Source: Pseudoflavonifractor intestinihominis (GTDB lineage: Bacteria; Bacillota; Clostridia; Oscillospirales; Oscillospiraceae). From it: a stretch of DNA of 44,568 nucleotides. How positions within the stretch are numbered: position 1 is the stretch's first letter; each line of letters begins with the position of its first letter. Below are positions 6,671 through 14,352 of the stretch, in pieces. The notes below the pieces were generated by a model, which was not told the origin of the DNA, did no database searches, and saw only the letters and a list, made by a program, of their open reading frames with translations. The translations under genes were made by a program, and so were the position numbers. Location of the stretch: NCBI RefSeq assembly GCF_040096055.1, contig NZ_JBBMFK010000030.1, positions 1 through 44,568 of the forward strand. The letters run 5' to 3'.

Positions 6671-7441
6671 TCACAGGAGCACGTCGGCGGCCTCGGGGTG
6701 CTTGTCCCGCCAGCTCACCGCGTAGGAGCAGGTCACATTGGCCCGGCGGCCGCTGGCCCGCAGGGCGGCCACCGCCGCCTCCATCAGGCGCCCGGCCACC
6801 CCCTGGCCCCGCAGGCTGCCGTCCACAAAGGTGTGGTCGATGACGGGCACGCCGTCGGCCCCGTCGGGAAAGGTGATCTCCGCCAGCACCCCGCCCTTGC
6901 CGTCGGGCAGGAAAATGCGGCTGTCCTCGTACTGAAATTCCATCAAATCGTCTCCTTTCGTCTCGTTGCAGCAGGGGGCGGCGGGTTTCCTGCGCTTCTC
7001 CCGCAGGCGCTGGAAGAACGCCTGCATCAGGGCCGCGCTCTCCTCCGCCAGAATGCCGCCGGTGACCTGGGGGCGGTGGTTCAGGGGGGCGGAGAACACG
7101 TCCAGAGCGGAGCCGCAGGCCCCGAACCGGCTGTCCGCCGCGCCGTACCACACCCGGGGGATCCGGGCGTTCACAATGCCCCCGGCGCACATGGCGCAGG
7201 GCTCCAGGGTCACGTACAGGTCGGCCTTGTGGAGCCGCCAGCCCCCCAGGGTCTCATTGGCCTCATGGATGGCCATCAGCTCGGCGTGGGCCAGGGCGTC
7301 CCTGTCCTCCTCCCGGCGGTTGCGGCCCCGGCCCACCACCCGGCCCTCCCATACCACCACGCAGCCCACCGGCACTTCGCCGGCCTCCATGGCCTCTCTG
7401 GCCAGGTCCAGGGCCTGGCGCATATAGTCCTCGTGGTCCAT
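6671..7441 (-). CDS. tadA: tRNA adenosine-34 deaminase TadA fused in frame to a GNAT acetyltransferase-like domain
   Basis: Residues 1-~160 are TadA, which makes the wobble inosine in tRNA-Arg(ACG). The zinc and catalytic motif HAE is at residues 52-54 and PCAMC at 81-85. From residue ~167 a COG2388-type small GNAT domain (VIDHTFVDGSLRGQGVAGRLM) runs to the end at residue 256. No stop codon separates the domains. Yet the GNAT part begins with its own ATG (6943) and Shine-Dalgarno AAAGGAGA 7 nt upstream, so it probably was, and may still be, also translated alone. TadA normally is 150-170 residues, so this is an extended protein. The start at 7441 has GGAGG upstream. Confidence 0.88.
   Translation of the reverse strand: MDHEDYMRQALDLAREAMEAGEVPVGCVVVWEGRVVGRGRNRREEDRDALAHAELMAIHEANETLGGWRLHKADLYVTLEPCAMCAGGIVNARIPRVWYGAADSRFGACGSALDVFSAPLNHRPQVTGGILAEESAALMQAFFQRLREKRRKPAAPCCNETKGDDLMEFQYEDSRIFLPDGKGGVLAEITFPDGADGVPVIDHTFVDGSLRGQGVAGRLMEAAVAALRASGRRANVTCSYAVSWRDKHPEAADVLL
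6941..6958 (-). promoter_or_regulatory. Internal ribosome binding site and start for the GNAT part
   Basis: AAAGGAGA at 6958-6951 and ATG at 6943-6941 (7 nt spacing) inside the tadA reading frame. Initiation here would give a free 90-residue GNAT protein. Confidence 0.65.
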
Positions 7442-7479
7442 ATCCTCCGCCTCCTCGCACAGGGTTGTGTCAGCACTCT

Positions 7480-7508
7480 ATTTTATCTATTTTCTCCATA
7501 CAGCGCAA
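7480..7508 (-). promoter_or_regulatory. Sigma-A promoter of tadA
   Basis: TTGCGC (7508-7503), 17-nt spacer, TAAAAT (7485-7480) on the minus strand. Confidence 0.65.
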
Positions 7509-7538
7509 GGGATAGCAGTGGTAAATCCGGCGGATTTG

Positions 7539-7547
7539 TGCTATGCT
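7539..7547 (+). promoter_or_regulatory. Possible extended -10 promoter of yqeC
   Basis: TGCTATGCT matches an extended -10 (TGnTATnnT); no clear -35. A short hairpin (CCCCGGA/TCCGGGG, about 7565-7582) follows in the leader. Confidence 0.4.
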
Positions 7548-7606
7548 GAACAGGACACCACGGCCCCCGGAGGGACTCCGGGGAATGGAAGGAGAAAAAG
7601 AGATAT

Positions 7607-8329
7607 ATGAGACTTTGGGATAAGCTGGGGCTGGACATGGATCGCCACCGGGTTGTCGCCCTGGTGGGGGGCGGCGGCAAGACCACCACCATGTACGCCC
7701 TGGCCCGGGAGGCCCGGGAGGCGGGGAAAACGGTCATCGTCACCACCACCACCCACATTCTGCCCCATCCCGGCCTGTTTATGACCGATGAGAGCGACCC
7801 GGCGGCCCTGAAGGAGCTGCTGTCCAGGCACGGCATCCTCACCGTGGGCCGGCTGGACCGGAGGGACAAGATGACCGGCGGCGACGTGGCGGCCTGTGCG
7901 GCGGCGGCGGATATCGTGCTGGCCGAGGCCGACGGGGCCCGGGTGCGGCCCCTGAAGGCGCCCGCCGACCACGAGCCGGTGATCCCGCCCCAGGCCGCCG
8001 CGGTGCTGGCCCTGGCGGGCATGGACTGCCTGGGCCGGACGGTGGGGGACATCTGCCACCGGCCCGAGCAGGTGTGCGCCCTGCTGGGGTGCGATATGGA
8101 CCACGTGATCACCCCCGCCGACGTGGACGCCATCCTGTCCAGCCCGGCGGGCAGCCGGAAGGGCGTGGGGGAGGCCATGGCCTTCCGCTGCGTGCTCAAC
8201 AAGGCCGACAGCGAGGAGCGGCTCAGGGGGGCGGAGGAGATCGCCGCCCTGCTGGCCAAGCGGGGCATTCCCGCCGTCATCACCGCCTACTCCAGAGAGG
8301 AACAGGGCGGCATGAGCTGGTTCAAATAA
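7607..8329 (+). CDS. yqeC: Selenium cofactor biosynthesis protein YqeC
   Basis: A 240-residue P-loop protein associated with selenium-dependent molybdenum hydroxylases. The glycine-rich nucleotide-binding motif VGGGGKTT is at residues 20-27, followed by VIVTTTTHI and the segment IVLAEADGARVRPLKAP, both typical of YqeC. It is known from comparative genomics as a marker of labile-selenium molybdoenzymes; its exact reaction is not settled. AAGGAG lies 12 nt before the ATG. It precedes yqeB and xdhC on the same strand but is separated from them by a 508-nt stretch filled with dispersed repeats, which suggests that an older operon was interrupted. Confidence 0.9.
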   Translation: MRLWDKLGLDMDRHRVVALVGGGGKTTTMYALAREAREAGKTVIVTTTTHILPHPGLFMTDESDPAALKELLSRHGILTVGRLDRRDKMTGGDVAACAAAADIVLAEADGARVRPLKAPADHEPVIPPQAAAVLALAGMDCLGRTVGDICHRPEQVCALLGCDMDHVITPADVDAILSSPAGSRKGVGEAMAFRCVLNKADSEERLRGAEEIAALLAKRGIPAVITAYSREEQGGMSWFK

Positions 8330-8340
8330 AGTGATTGGGG

Positions 8341-8656
8341 CAGCGGCTGGAACACAACGCAGAGACTGTGTGCGGCATTGAGAACGGTGATTGGATTGCA
8401 GCGACTCACAAGCCTGGGCGGGTAACTCTGCTCGGGCAGGAGAGAAACGACACACAGGGCACCAAACCGGCATAGTAACTGCTTTCAAATACGGCGGCTC
8501 ATTGAATTTTGCCGCCGCAAGCCGCGTCTCCGAAGGGGGTACCAGGGGGAAACGGGCGCGTTTGGCCCTGGAAGGGCCCTCCGCGCCTGTTGCCCCATGG
8601 CGGCTTTTGGGTACTTTTCGCCGGAGAAAAGTACCCCGTCGGAGACCGTTCCCCTC
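8341..8656 (+). repeat. Dispersed ~316 bp element, copy 1, with a structured 121-nt module
   Basis: Closely similar to 17969-18286, including a 77-nt identical run (from GTCTCCGAAGG to CCCCATGGCG). The 3' part forms a module: an outer stem GTCTCCGA (8526-8533) with TCGGAGAC (8639-8646), an inner stem GGCGCG/CGCGCC (8555-8560 with 8582-8587) topped by GGCCCT/AGGGCC (8564-8569 with 8573-8578), and an 11-bp hairpin (8609-8619 with 8626-8636, 6-nt loop). The last hairpin differs in sequence but not in pairing or length from copy 2. Frames that are open here do not look like a gene. The gap between yqeC and yqeB (8330-8837) holds this element and a REP-like palindrome. Confidence 0.85.
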
Positions 8657-8688
8657 ATCTTTGCAAGCTGCATGTCATCTAAAGACCG

Positions 8689-8742
8689 CCCCCTCATCCG
8701 TCTGGCCTGCGGCCAGCCACCTTCCCCCCAGGGGGAAGGCCT
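8689..8742 (+). repeat. REP-like palindromic repeat
   Basis: CCCCTCATCCG, a small hairpin TGGCC...GGCCA, then the palindrome CCTTCCCCCC/GGGGGAAGG. One of at least five related units in the window (see 17791, 18312, 30208, 39536). Confidence 0.75.
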
Positions 8743-8837
8743 TGCCCTGAGGGAACAGAAAAACCACGATATAAAATTATAGAAACAAAAAACCGGGCCC
8801 CGGGCGACCGGCGGCAGGAAAAAGGAGTGGATAGACA

Positions 8838-9644
8838 GTGAAACGAATTTTGATCAAGGGCGCCGGCGACCTGGCCACAGGCACGGCGGTGCGGCTGCAC
8901 CGGGCGGGATTCCCCCTGGTGATGACCGACATTGACCAGCCCACGGCGGTGCGGCGGACGGTGGCCTTCTGCCAGTGCATGTACGACGGCACCTGTACCG
9001 TGGAGGGCATCACTGCCCGGCGGGTGAGCGGCAGCGGGGAGGCCCTGGCCGCCCTGGAGAAGGGGGAGATCCCCGTCCTCAACGACCCGGAGGCCAAGAT
9101 CCTCAAGGAGCTGGACTTTTTCGCCGTGGTGGACGCCATCCTGGCCAAGAAGAACCTGGGCACCACCATCCACGACGCGCCGGTGGTGCTGGCCCTGGGG
9201 CCCGGCTTCACCGCCGGAGTGGACTGCCACGGGGTCATTGAGACCCAGCGGGGCCACGACCTGGGCCGCCTCATCACCGACGGCTCCGCCGTGCCCAACA
9301 CCGGCGTGCCGGGCAACATCGGCGGCTATACCACCGAGCGCATCATCCGCGCCAGCGCCGACGGCATTTTTGAGCCTGTGGCCGCCATCGGCGACCAGGT
9401 GGAGAAAGGGGACCTGGTGGCCAGCGTGGACGGCCAGCCGGTGTACGCCCTCATCACCGGCGTGGTGCGGGGCATGCTCCCCGCCGGGCTGAAGGTGTTC
9501 AAGGGCATGAAGTCGGGGGACATCGACCCCCGCTGCGAGGTGCGCCACTGCTTCACCGTGTCCGACAAGGCCCGGGCCATCGGTGGCGGCGTGCTGGAGG
9601 GACTGCTGTACTTCGGAAAGGAGAAGGGAATTTGGAACGACTGA
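8838..9644 (+). CDS. yqeB: Selenium-dependent molybdenum hydroxylase system protein YqeB
   Basis: A 268-residue protein of the EF2563/YqeB family, found with selenium-dependent molybdenum hydroxylases. The N-terminus has a dinucleotide-type glycine motif (IKGAGDLATGTA, residues 5-16); the C-terminal half resembles a small beta-rich domain (GDQVEKGDLVASVDGQPV). A GTG start at 8838 is preceded by AAAGGAG at 10 nt. It overlaps the following XdhC-family gene by 13 nt, so the two are coupled. Function in cofactor maturation is from family association; the reaction is unknown. Confidence 0.9.
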   Translation: MKRILIKGAGDLATGTAVRLHRAGFPLVMTDIDQPTAVRRTVAFCQCMYDGTCTVEGITARRVSGSGEALAALEKGEIPVLNDPEAKILKELDFFAVVDAILAKKNLGTTIHDAPVVLALGPGFTAGVDCHGVIETQRGHDLGRLITDGSAVPNTGVPGNIGGYTTERIIRASADGIFEPVAAIGDQVEKGDLVASVDGQPVYALITGVVRGMLPAGLKVFKGMKSGDIDPRCEVRHCFTVSDKARAIGGGVLEGLLYFGKEKGIWND

Positions 9645-10387
9645 TCATCTGCGGCGGGGGACATGTGTCCCTGGCCCTGGCCCATGTGGCCTCCATTCTG
9701 GACTTTGACATCACTGTCATCGACGACCGGCCCGAGTTTGCCAACAAGGAGCGGTTCCCCATGGTGGGCCAGGTGCTGTGCATGGGCTTTGACCAGGCCC
9801 TGGACCAGCTGGGCAGCCGGGCCGACGACTACTACGTCATCGTCACCCGGGGCCACGCCTTTGACCGGGACTGCCTGGCCCATGTGCTCCGGGGACAGTA
9901 CGCCTATGCGGGCATGATCGGCAGCAAGGGCAAGGTGGCGGCCGTGATGAAGAGCCTGCTCTCCGAGGGCTTCCCCCAGGCCCAGCTGGACGGCGTCCAC
10001 TCTCCCATCGGCATCAAGCTGGGGGGCCAGAGCCCGGCGGAGGTGGCGGTGTCCATCGCGGCCGAGCTGGTGGCCGAGCGGGCCCGCATCGGCTCCATGC
10101 CCCCGCCGCCTCCCAGCCAGGAGCCCGGCGTGCTGGTGACTATCGTCAGCAAGCGTGGCTCCGCCCCCAGAGGGGAGGGCACCTGGATGCTGGTGCGGCC
10201 CGACGGGTCCATCCTGGGCACCGTGGGCGGCGGCGCCGCCGAGTTCAGGGCCAGGCAGGACGCCATGAAGCTGTGGAACGGGGAGGACATCCCCACCCGG
10301 CAGGTCTACGACCTGTCCCCCAACGCCGCCGACCTGGGCATGGTGTGCGGCGGCATCATTGAGGTGGAGTTCGCCCTCCGCCGCTGA
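9632..10387 (+). CDS. XdhC/CoxI-family molybdenum hydroxylase maturation factor with Rossmann domain first
   Basis: A 251-residue protein expected to help insert or sulfurate/selenate the molybdenum cofactor of a xanthine dehydrogenase-like enzyme. Residues 1-~155 form the XdhC Rossmann domain (IICGGGHVSLALA, VIDDRPEFA, GMIGSKGK, HSPIGIKLGGQSPAEVA). Residues ~170-251 resemble the XdhC/CoxI domain (VTIVSKRGSAPRGEG, GTVGGG). In classical XdhC the CoxI domain comes first, so the order is swapped here. The start is a TTG at 9632 with AAGGAG 8 nt upstream, inside the end of yqeB. No hydroxylase gene lies in the window. Confidence 0.85.
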   Translation: MERLIICGGGHVSLALAHVASILDFDITVIDDRPEFANKERFPMVGQVLCMGFDQALDQLGSRADDYYVIVTRGHAFDRDCLAHVLRGQYAYAGMIGSKGKVAAVMKSLLSEGFPQAQLDGVHSPIGIKLGGQSPAEVAVSIAAELVAERARIGSMPPPPPSQEPGVLVTIVSKRGSAPRGEGTWMLVRPDGSILGTVGGGAAEFRARQDAMKLWNGEDIPTRQVYDLSPNAADLGMVCGGIIEVEFALRR

Positions 10388-10411
10388 GAAATCATAAGGG
10401 AGGGATCCGGA

Positions 10412-11974
10412 ATGAAACGGGGAAGAATTGGGAAGTGTATGGTGGCCGGGGCGCTCACCCTGAGCCTGACGGCCTGTCTGCCCGCCGGCGCCCTCAGCGG
10501 ATGGTTCAATCAGCCTTCCGGCTGGGCGGCCGCTGACCTGGAGCGGGCGGAGGCCGAGGAGCTGGTAATTCCCTGGCGCTATGAGAGCAACCTCCAGGGG
10601 GACATCACCCGGCAGGAGTTTGCCTCCCTGTCCATAGCCCTATGCCGGAAGGTGGGCGGGCTGGAGGTGGATATCCAGTCCCTGGGTCAGCCGCCCTTTA
10701 CCGACATTCAGAACGCCTCCAACTACAACGACGTGGCGGCGGCCTGGCAGCTGGGGCTGATGAACGGCGTATCCGCCACCGAATTTGCCCCCAACCGCAC
10801 CATCACCCGCATGGAGATCTGCACCCTGCTCAGCCGGGTGATGGAGAAGTGCGGCGTTGCGCTGCCTGAGACCGTGTCCGGCGTGGAAGAGCGGCTGGAC
10901 TCGGGCGCTGAAGGCGTGGTGCCTGACTGGGCCAGAGGGGGCGTGGCGGAGATTGTGGGCGCCGGTCTGATGCAGGGCGGCGACAACGGCAGCCTGGCCC
11001 TCAGCGCCCAGACTACCCGGGAGCAGGCCATGGTGCTGGCTCTGCGGGCTATGGACCTAGGCAAGGATATTCTGGAGGAGGAGAGCTTCACCGCCGCCGA
11101 GCGGGCGCAGATTGCCAAGCTCAGGGAGCTGGGGACCACCTTCGGCAATCCCGGCGAGCCCTACGCCCAGGCGCCCTCTGTCTCCGCGCCCTACAGCCCC
11201 GGCGTGCTCAACGATGCCTTTCTCCAGGACGGCCTCAACGCCATCAACTATATCCGGGCTGTGGCCGGGCTGAGCCCGGTGTCCATGAGTGAGGAGAAGA
11301 ACCGGAACGCCCAGGTGGGCGCCATGCTGATAGCGGCCGGTGAGTTCAGCCACTACCCCAGCCAGCCCGCCGACATGCCCGACGACCTGTACAAGCAGGG
11401 CTATGCCGCCACCTCCAGCAGCAACATCGGCATGGGCCATTACAGCCTGTCCGACTTCAATCTCAGCTGTGCGGATGACTCCGACCCCTCCAACATCGCC
11501 ATCCTGGGCCACCGCCGCTGGCTGCTGGACCCAACCCTGACCACCGTGGGCATGGGCTACGCCGAGCGGTGCTCCCTGACCCAGGTGATTGAGGACGGCT
11601 ATGTAAAGTGGAACGGACCGGACTACGTGACCTGGCCTTCCGAGGGCGTGTTCCCGGTGGACCTGTTCCACAGCGACCTGGCCTGGAGCTGTTCCCTCAG
11701 CCCCGACAAGTACACGCTGAACCGGGAAAGCCTGTCGGTCACCGTCACCGACGCAAGCGGCCACAGCTGGACCGGCCGGGTCTCGGAGCAGACTGACCTG
11801 AGCGCTGACTTTGTGCTGACCAGCGGCTCCGGCTACGGCAGCGCTGCGGCGGTCATCTTCCGGCCTGCCGGGCTGGAATACCGCACCGGCCAGCCCATCA
11901 CCGTGACCATCTCCGGCCTGAAGCTCAGGAGCGGCGGCACCGACACCATCACCTATACCGTCAAACTGTTCTAA
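10412..11974 (+). CDS. Secreted lipoprotein with S-layer homology repeats and a CAP/SCP domain
   Basis: A 520-residue exported protein. The signal MKRGRIGK plus hydrophobic stretch ends in a lipobox-like LTAC (Cys about 22). Residues ~55-215 contain three SLH-type repeats (ITRQEFASLSIALCRK; FTDIQ...NGVSATEFAPNRTITRMEI; ...TTREQAMVLALRAM), which normally bind secondary cell-wall polymer. Residues ~275-410 are a CAP domain (LNAINYIRAVAGL, GEFSHYP, GHRRWLL), and the last ~110 residues form a beta-rich tail. It follows the xdhC gene by 24 nt and has GGGAGGG before the ATG, but its role is probably cell-surface and unrelated. Its activity is unknown. Confidence 0.82.
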   Translation: MKRGRIGKCMVAGALTLSLTACLPAGALSGWFNQPSGWAAADLERAEAEELVIPWRYESNLQGDITRQEFASLSIALCRKVGGLEVDIQSLGQPPFTDIQNASNYNDVAAAWQLGLMNGVSATEFAPNRTITRMEICTLLSRVMEKCGVALPETVSGVEERLDSGAEGVVPDWARGGVAEIVGAGLMQGGDNGSLALSAQTTREQAMVLALRAMDLGKDILEEESFTAAERAQIAKLRELGTTFGNPGEPYAQAPSVSAPYSPGVLNDAFLQDGLNAINYIRAVAGLSPVSMSEEKNRNAQVGAMLIAAGEFSHYPSQPADMPDDLYKQGYAATSSSNIGMGHYSLSDFNLSCADDSDPSNIAILGHRRWLLDPTLTTVGMGYAERCSLTQVIEDGYVKWNGPDYVTWPSEGVFPVDLFHSDLAWSCSLSPDKYTLNRESLSVTVTDASGHSWTGRVSEQTDLSADFVLTSGSGYGSAAAVIFRPAGLEYRTGQPITVTISGLKLRSGGTDTITYTVKLF

Positions 11975-12022
11975 GCTCCAAACGATCCAAAAATCCAGAC
12001 CTCAGAGGAGGAAGCCAAGTAT

Positions 12023-13336
12023 ATGTGGGCATATGAGCGGACCTTTTATCAGATCTACCCCCTGGGCATGTGCGGCGCGCCCATGGAGAACGACGGCGTC
12101 ACCGTTCCCCGCATCCGGCGGGTGCTGGACTGGGGGGACCACCTGGAGAAGCTGGGGGTGGGGGCCGTGGTGTTCAACCCGGTGTTCCAGTCCGACCGGC
12201 ACGGGTACGACACCCGGGATTTCCTCACCGTGGACTGCCGCCTGGGCACCAACCAGGACTTCAAGGACGTGTGCGACGACCTGCACCGCCGGGGCATGAA
12301 GGTGGTGCTGGACGGCGTGTTCCACCACGTGGGCCGGGGGTTCTGGGCCTTCCAGGACGTGCTGAAAAACCGGGAGGGCAGCCCCTATAAGGACTGGTTC
12401 CACATCAACTTCGGGGGCAACAGCAACTACAACGACGGATTGTGGTACGAGGGCTGGGAGGGGCACTACGAGCTGGTGAAGCTGAACCTGTCCAACCCCC
12501 AGGTGGTGGAGTACCTGTTCTCCTGCATCCGCAAGTGGGTGGAGGAGTTTGGCGTGGACGGCCTGCGGCTGGACGTGGCCTACCTGCTGTCCCAGGACTT
12601 CCTGCGGGCCATCCGCTCCTTCTGCGACAATCTCAAGCCCGACTTCTTCCTCTACGGCGAGATCCTGGGCGGCGACTACCGCCGCATCATGGGGGACGGC
12701 CTGCTCCACTCCTGCACCAACTACGAGTGCTTCAAGGGCCTGTGGTCCAGCTTCAACGACAAGAACCTGTTTGAGATCAACCACTCCCTCAACCGCCTGT
12801 TCTCCGACGGGCAGTACACCCTCTACCGGGGCTGCCACCTGTTCTCCTTCGCGGACAACCACGACGTCAACCGCCTGGCCAGCAACCTGCGCCGGGCCGA
12901 CGACATGCCCCTGTGCTACGCTGTCCTCTTCGCCATGCCCGGCATCCCCTGCCTGTACTACGGCAGCGAGTGGGGCATCCAGGGGGCCAAGGGCAGAGGG
13001 GACGACAGCGCCCTCCGTCCCGCCCTGGAGAAGCCTGAGTGGAACGCCCTCACAGACCGCATCGCCGGGCTCATCAGGGCCCGGGCGGGCAGCAAGGCCC
13101 TCAACGGCGGCGGGTACCAGACCGTGGTCATCACCAACCGGCAGCTGGTGTTCCTGCGGCAGTACGAGGGCGAGCGGGTGCTCTGCGCCGTCAACCTGGA
13201 CGACGCGGACTATACCGCCCGGCTGGGCGGGCTCTCCGGCCCGGCCACCGACCTGGAGACCGGCGAGACCCTCACCCTGGGCGAAAACCAGCTGCTCCCC
13301 GCCCGCACCGCCTCCATCTGGCGGCTGGAAAACTGA
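12023..13336 (+). CDS. GH13 alpha-amylase-family glycosidase (maltodextrin glucosidase / cyclomaltodextrinase-like)
   Basis: A cytosolic 437-residue enzyme (no signal peptide) expected to hydrolyse alpha-1,4 linkages in short maltodextrins. The catalytic residues are visible: nucleophile Asp184 in GLRLDVAYL, acid/base Glu213 in LYGEIL, and Asp281 in FADNHDVNR; the N-terminal region has the usual VVLDGVFHHVG. The fold ends with a short C-terminal beta domain. AGGAGG lies 11 nt before the ATG. It stands alone between the SLH/CAP gene and a strong terminator, without transporter genes nearby. Substrate preference cannot be read from the sequence. Confidence 0.9.
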   Translation: MWAYERTFYQIYPLGMCGAPMENDGVTVPRIRRVLDWGDHLEKLGVGAVVFNPVFQSDRHGYDTRDFLTVDCRLGTNQDFKDVCDDLHRRGMKVVLDGVFHHVGRGFWAFQDVLKNREGSPYKDWFHINFGGNSNYNDGLWYEGWEGHYELVKLNLSNPQVVEYLFSCIRKWVEEFGVDGLRLDVAYLLSQDFLRAIRSFCDNLKPDFFLYGEILGGDYRRIMGDGLLHSCTNYECFKGLWSSFNDKNLFEINHSLNRLFSDGQYTLYRGCHLFSFADNHDVNRLASNLRRADDMPLCYAVLFAMPGIPCLYYGSEWGIQGAKGRGDDSALRPALEKPEWNALTDRIAGLIRARAGSKALNGGGYQTVVITNRQLVFLRQYEGERVLCAVNLDDADYTARLGGLSGPATDLETGETLTLGENQLLPARTASIWRLEN

Positions 13337-13350
13337 ACAAAGACGCAGAA

Positions 13351-13387
13351 AGGCCCCGGAGCAATTGCTCCGGGGCCTCATTTTTTT
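13351..13387 (+). terminator. Strong Rho-independent terminator after the GH13 gene
   Basis: Perfect palindrome with a 14-bp arm (13351-13364 with 13365-13378) followed by CA and seven T. It sits between convergent genes. Confidence 0.92.
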
Positions 13388-13392
13388 CCACA

Positions 13393-14352
13393 TCAGGGGA
13401 GAAATTTGTGGAGAAAGTCCAGGGCCTCCTCCCAGGTCTCCACCCCCTGGGGGGTGAGCAGGTCGAACTGGTACTCGTGGCCCACGGCGCCCGCCTCCCT
13501 CCCGTAGAACCGGGTGACCGCCGCCACCCCGGCCTGCTCCAGGGCGGCGGCCAGGGCCCGGCCGTCCTCCTCAAAGGAGCCGGTGTTGCCGTCGGCAATG
13601 TAACAGGGGGGAAGGCCGCTTGTCACCTGGCTGATCAGGTCGGTGAGGGGAGCGGTGGGCAGGGCCGCCCAGTCCCGGCGGCCGAAGAGGGCCCAGCCCA
13701 CGCTGCGGCCCAGCAGGCGGGAGGCAAAATCCCGCCCGTGGGGGATGAGCCGGTAGCACCCGCAGCAGAGCACCAGGGCCTTCAGCGCCTCCGGCGGCAG
13801 GGCGGGGGATACCCCCAGGGCAGCGGAAAAGGCGGGTTTGACGGTGATAAGCCCAGCCTGAAGGGCCAGATAGGCCCCCGCCGAGTCTCCGGCCAGGGCC
13901 ACCCGGGTCACATCCAGCTGGGGATGGGCCCTCAGGGCCGCCAGAGCGGCCTGGATCTGCCGGGCCTGGCCGGGAAAGGCCAGCTCCGGGGCCCAGCGGT
14001 AGTTGAGGGCGGCCACCGCGTACCCCGCGTGGGCCAGCATCACCGCCCAGTTGGACACATTGGCCTTGTCCCCGGCCACAAAGGCCCCGCCGTGGACCCA
14101 GACCACAACGGGGAAGGGGCCCTCACCGGCGGGCAGGTACAGATCGTAGCGCCCGTCTCCGTCGGGGGAGGGGTAGACCAGGTCCCGGCGGATGGACAGA
14201 GCTGCCTTTCTGGATTCCAGGTCGGCGGGGCCCTGTCCCGGGCCGGGGCCGCCGAAGATCTTCCGGAGCAGCCACACCCGCAGGCCCAGGCTGCGCCACA
14301 GGGCGGCCACGATCAGCAGGGCCAGCAGAATACCGATGAGCCAGGGCGTCAC
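13393..14352 (-). CDS. Membrane-anchored alpha/beta hydrolase (HSL-type esterase)
   Basis: A 319-residue protein with one N-terminal membrane helix (residues ~4-20) and an alpha/beta hydrolase fold. It has the HGG oxyanion motif (residues 87-89), nucleophile Ser157 in GDSAG, an acidic region around ADGNTGSFEEDG (253-264) and the likely catalytic His292 in GHEYQF. These are typical of the hormone-sensitive-lipase/carboxylesterase group. Its GTG start overlaps the stop of the cytidylyltransferase gene as GTGA, so it is the last gene of the minus-strand cluster. Its role in that cluster is unclear; an ester- or amide-cleaving step is possible but not shown. Confidence 0.85.
   Translation of the reverse strand: MTPWLIGILLALLIVAALWRSLGLRVWLLRKIFGGPGPGQGPADLESRKAALSIRRDLVYPSPDGDGRYDLYLPAGEGPFPVVVWVHGGAFVAGDKANVSNWAVMLAHAGYAVAALNYRWAPELAFPGQARQIQAALAALRAHPQLDVTRVALAGDSAGAYLALQAGLITVKPAFSAALGVSPALPPEALKALVLCCGCYRLIPHGRDFASRLLGRSVGWALFGRRDWAALPTAPLTDLISQVTSGLPPCYIADGNTGSFEEDGRALAAALEQAGVAAVTRFYGREAGAVGHEYQFDLLTPQGVETWEEALDFLHKFLP

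Noticed and set aside
8391..8750. Open frame in repeat copy 1, similar to a frame at 18092-18430
   Set aside because: The shared residues come from the repeat DNA, both frames lack a ribosome binding site, and the hairpin region changes in a way that preserves pairing rather than protein.
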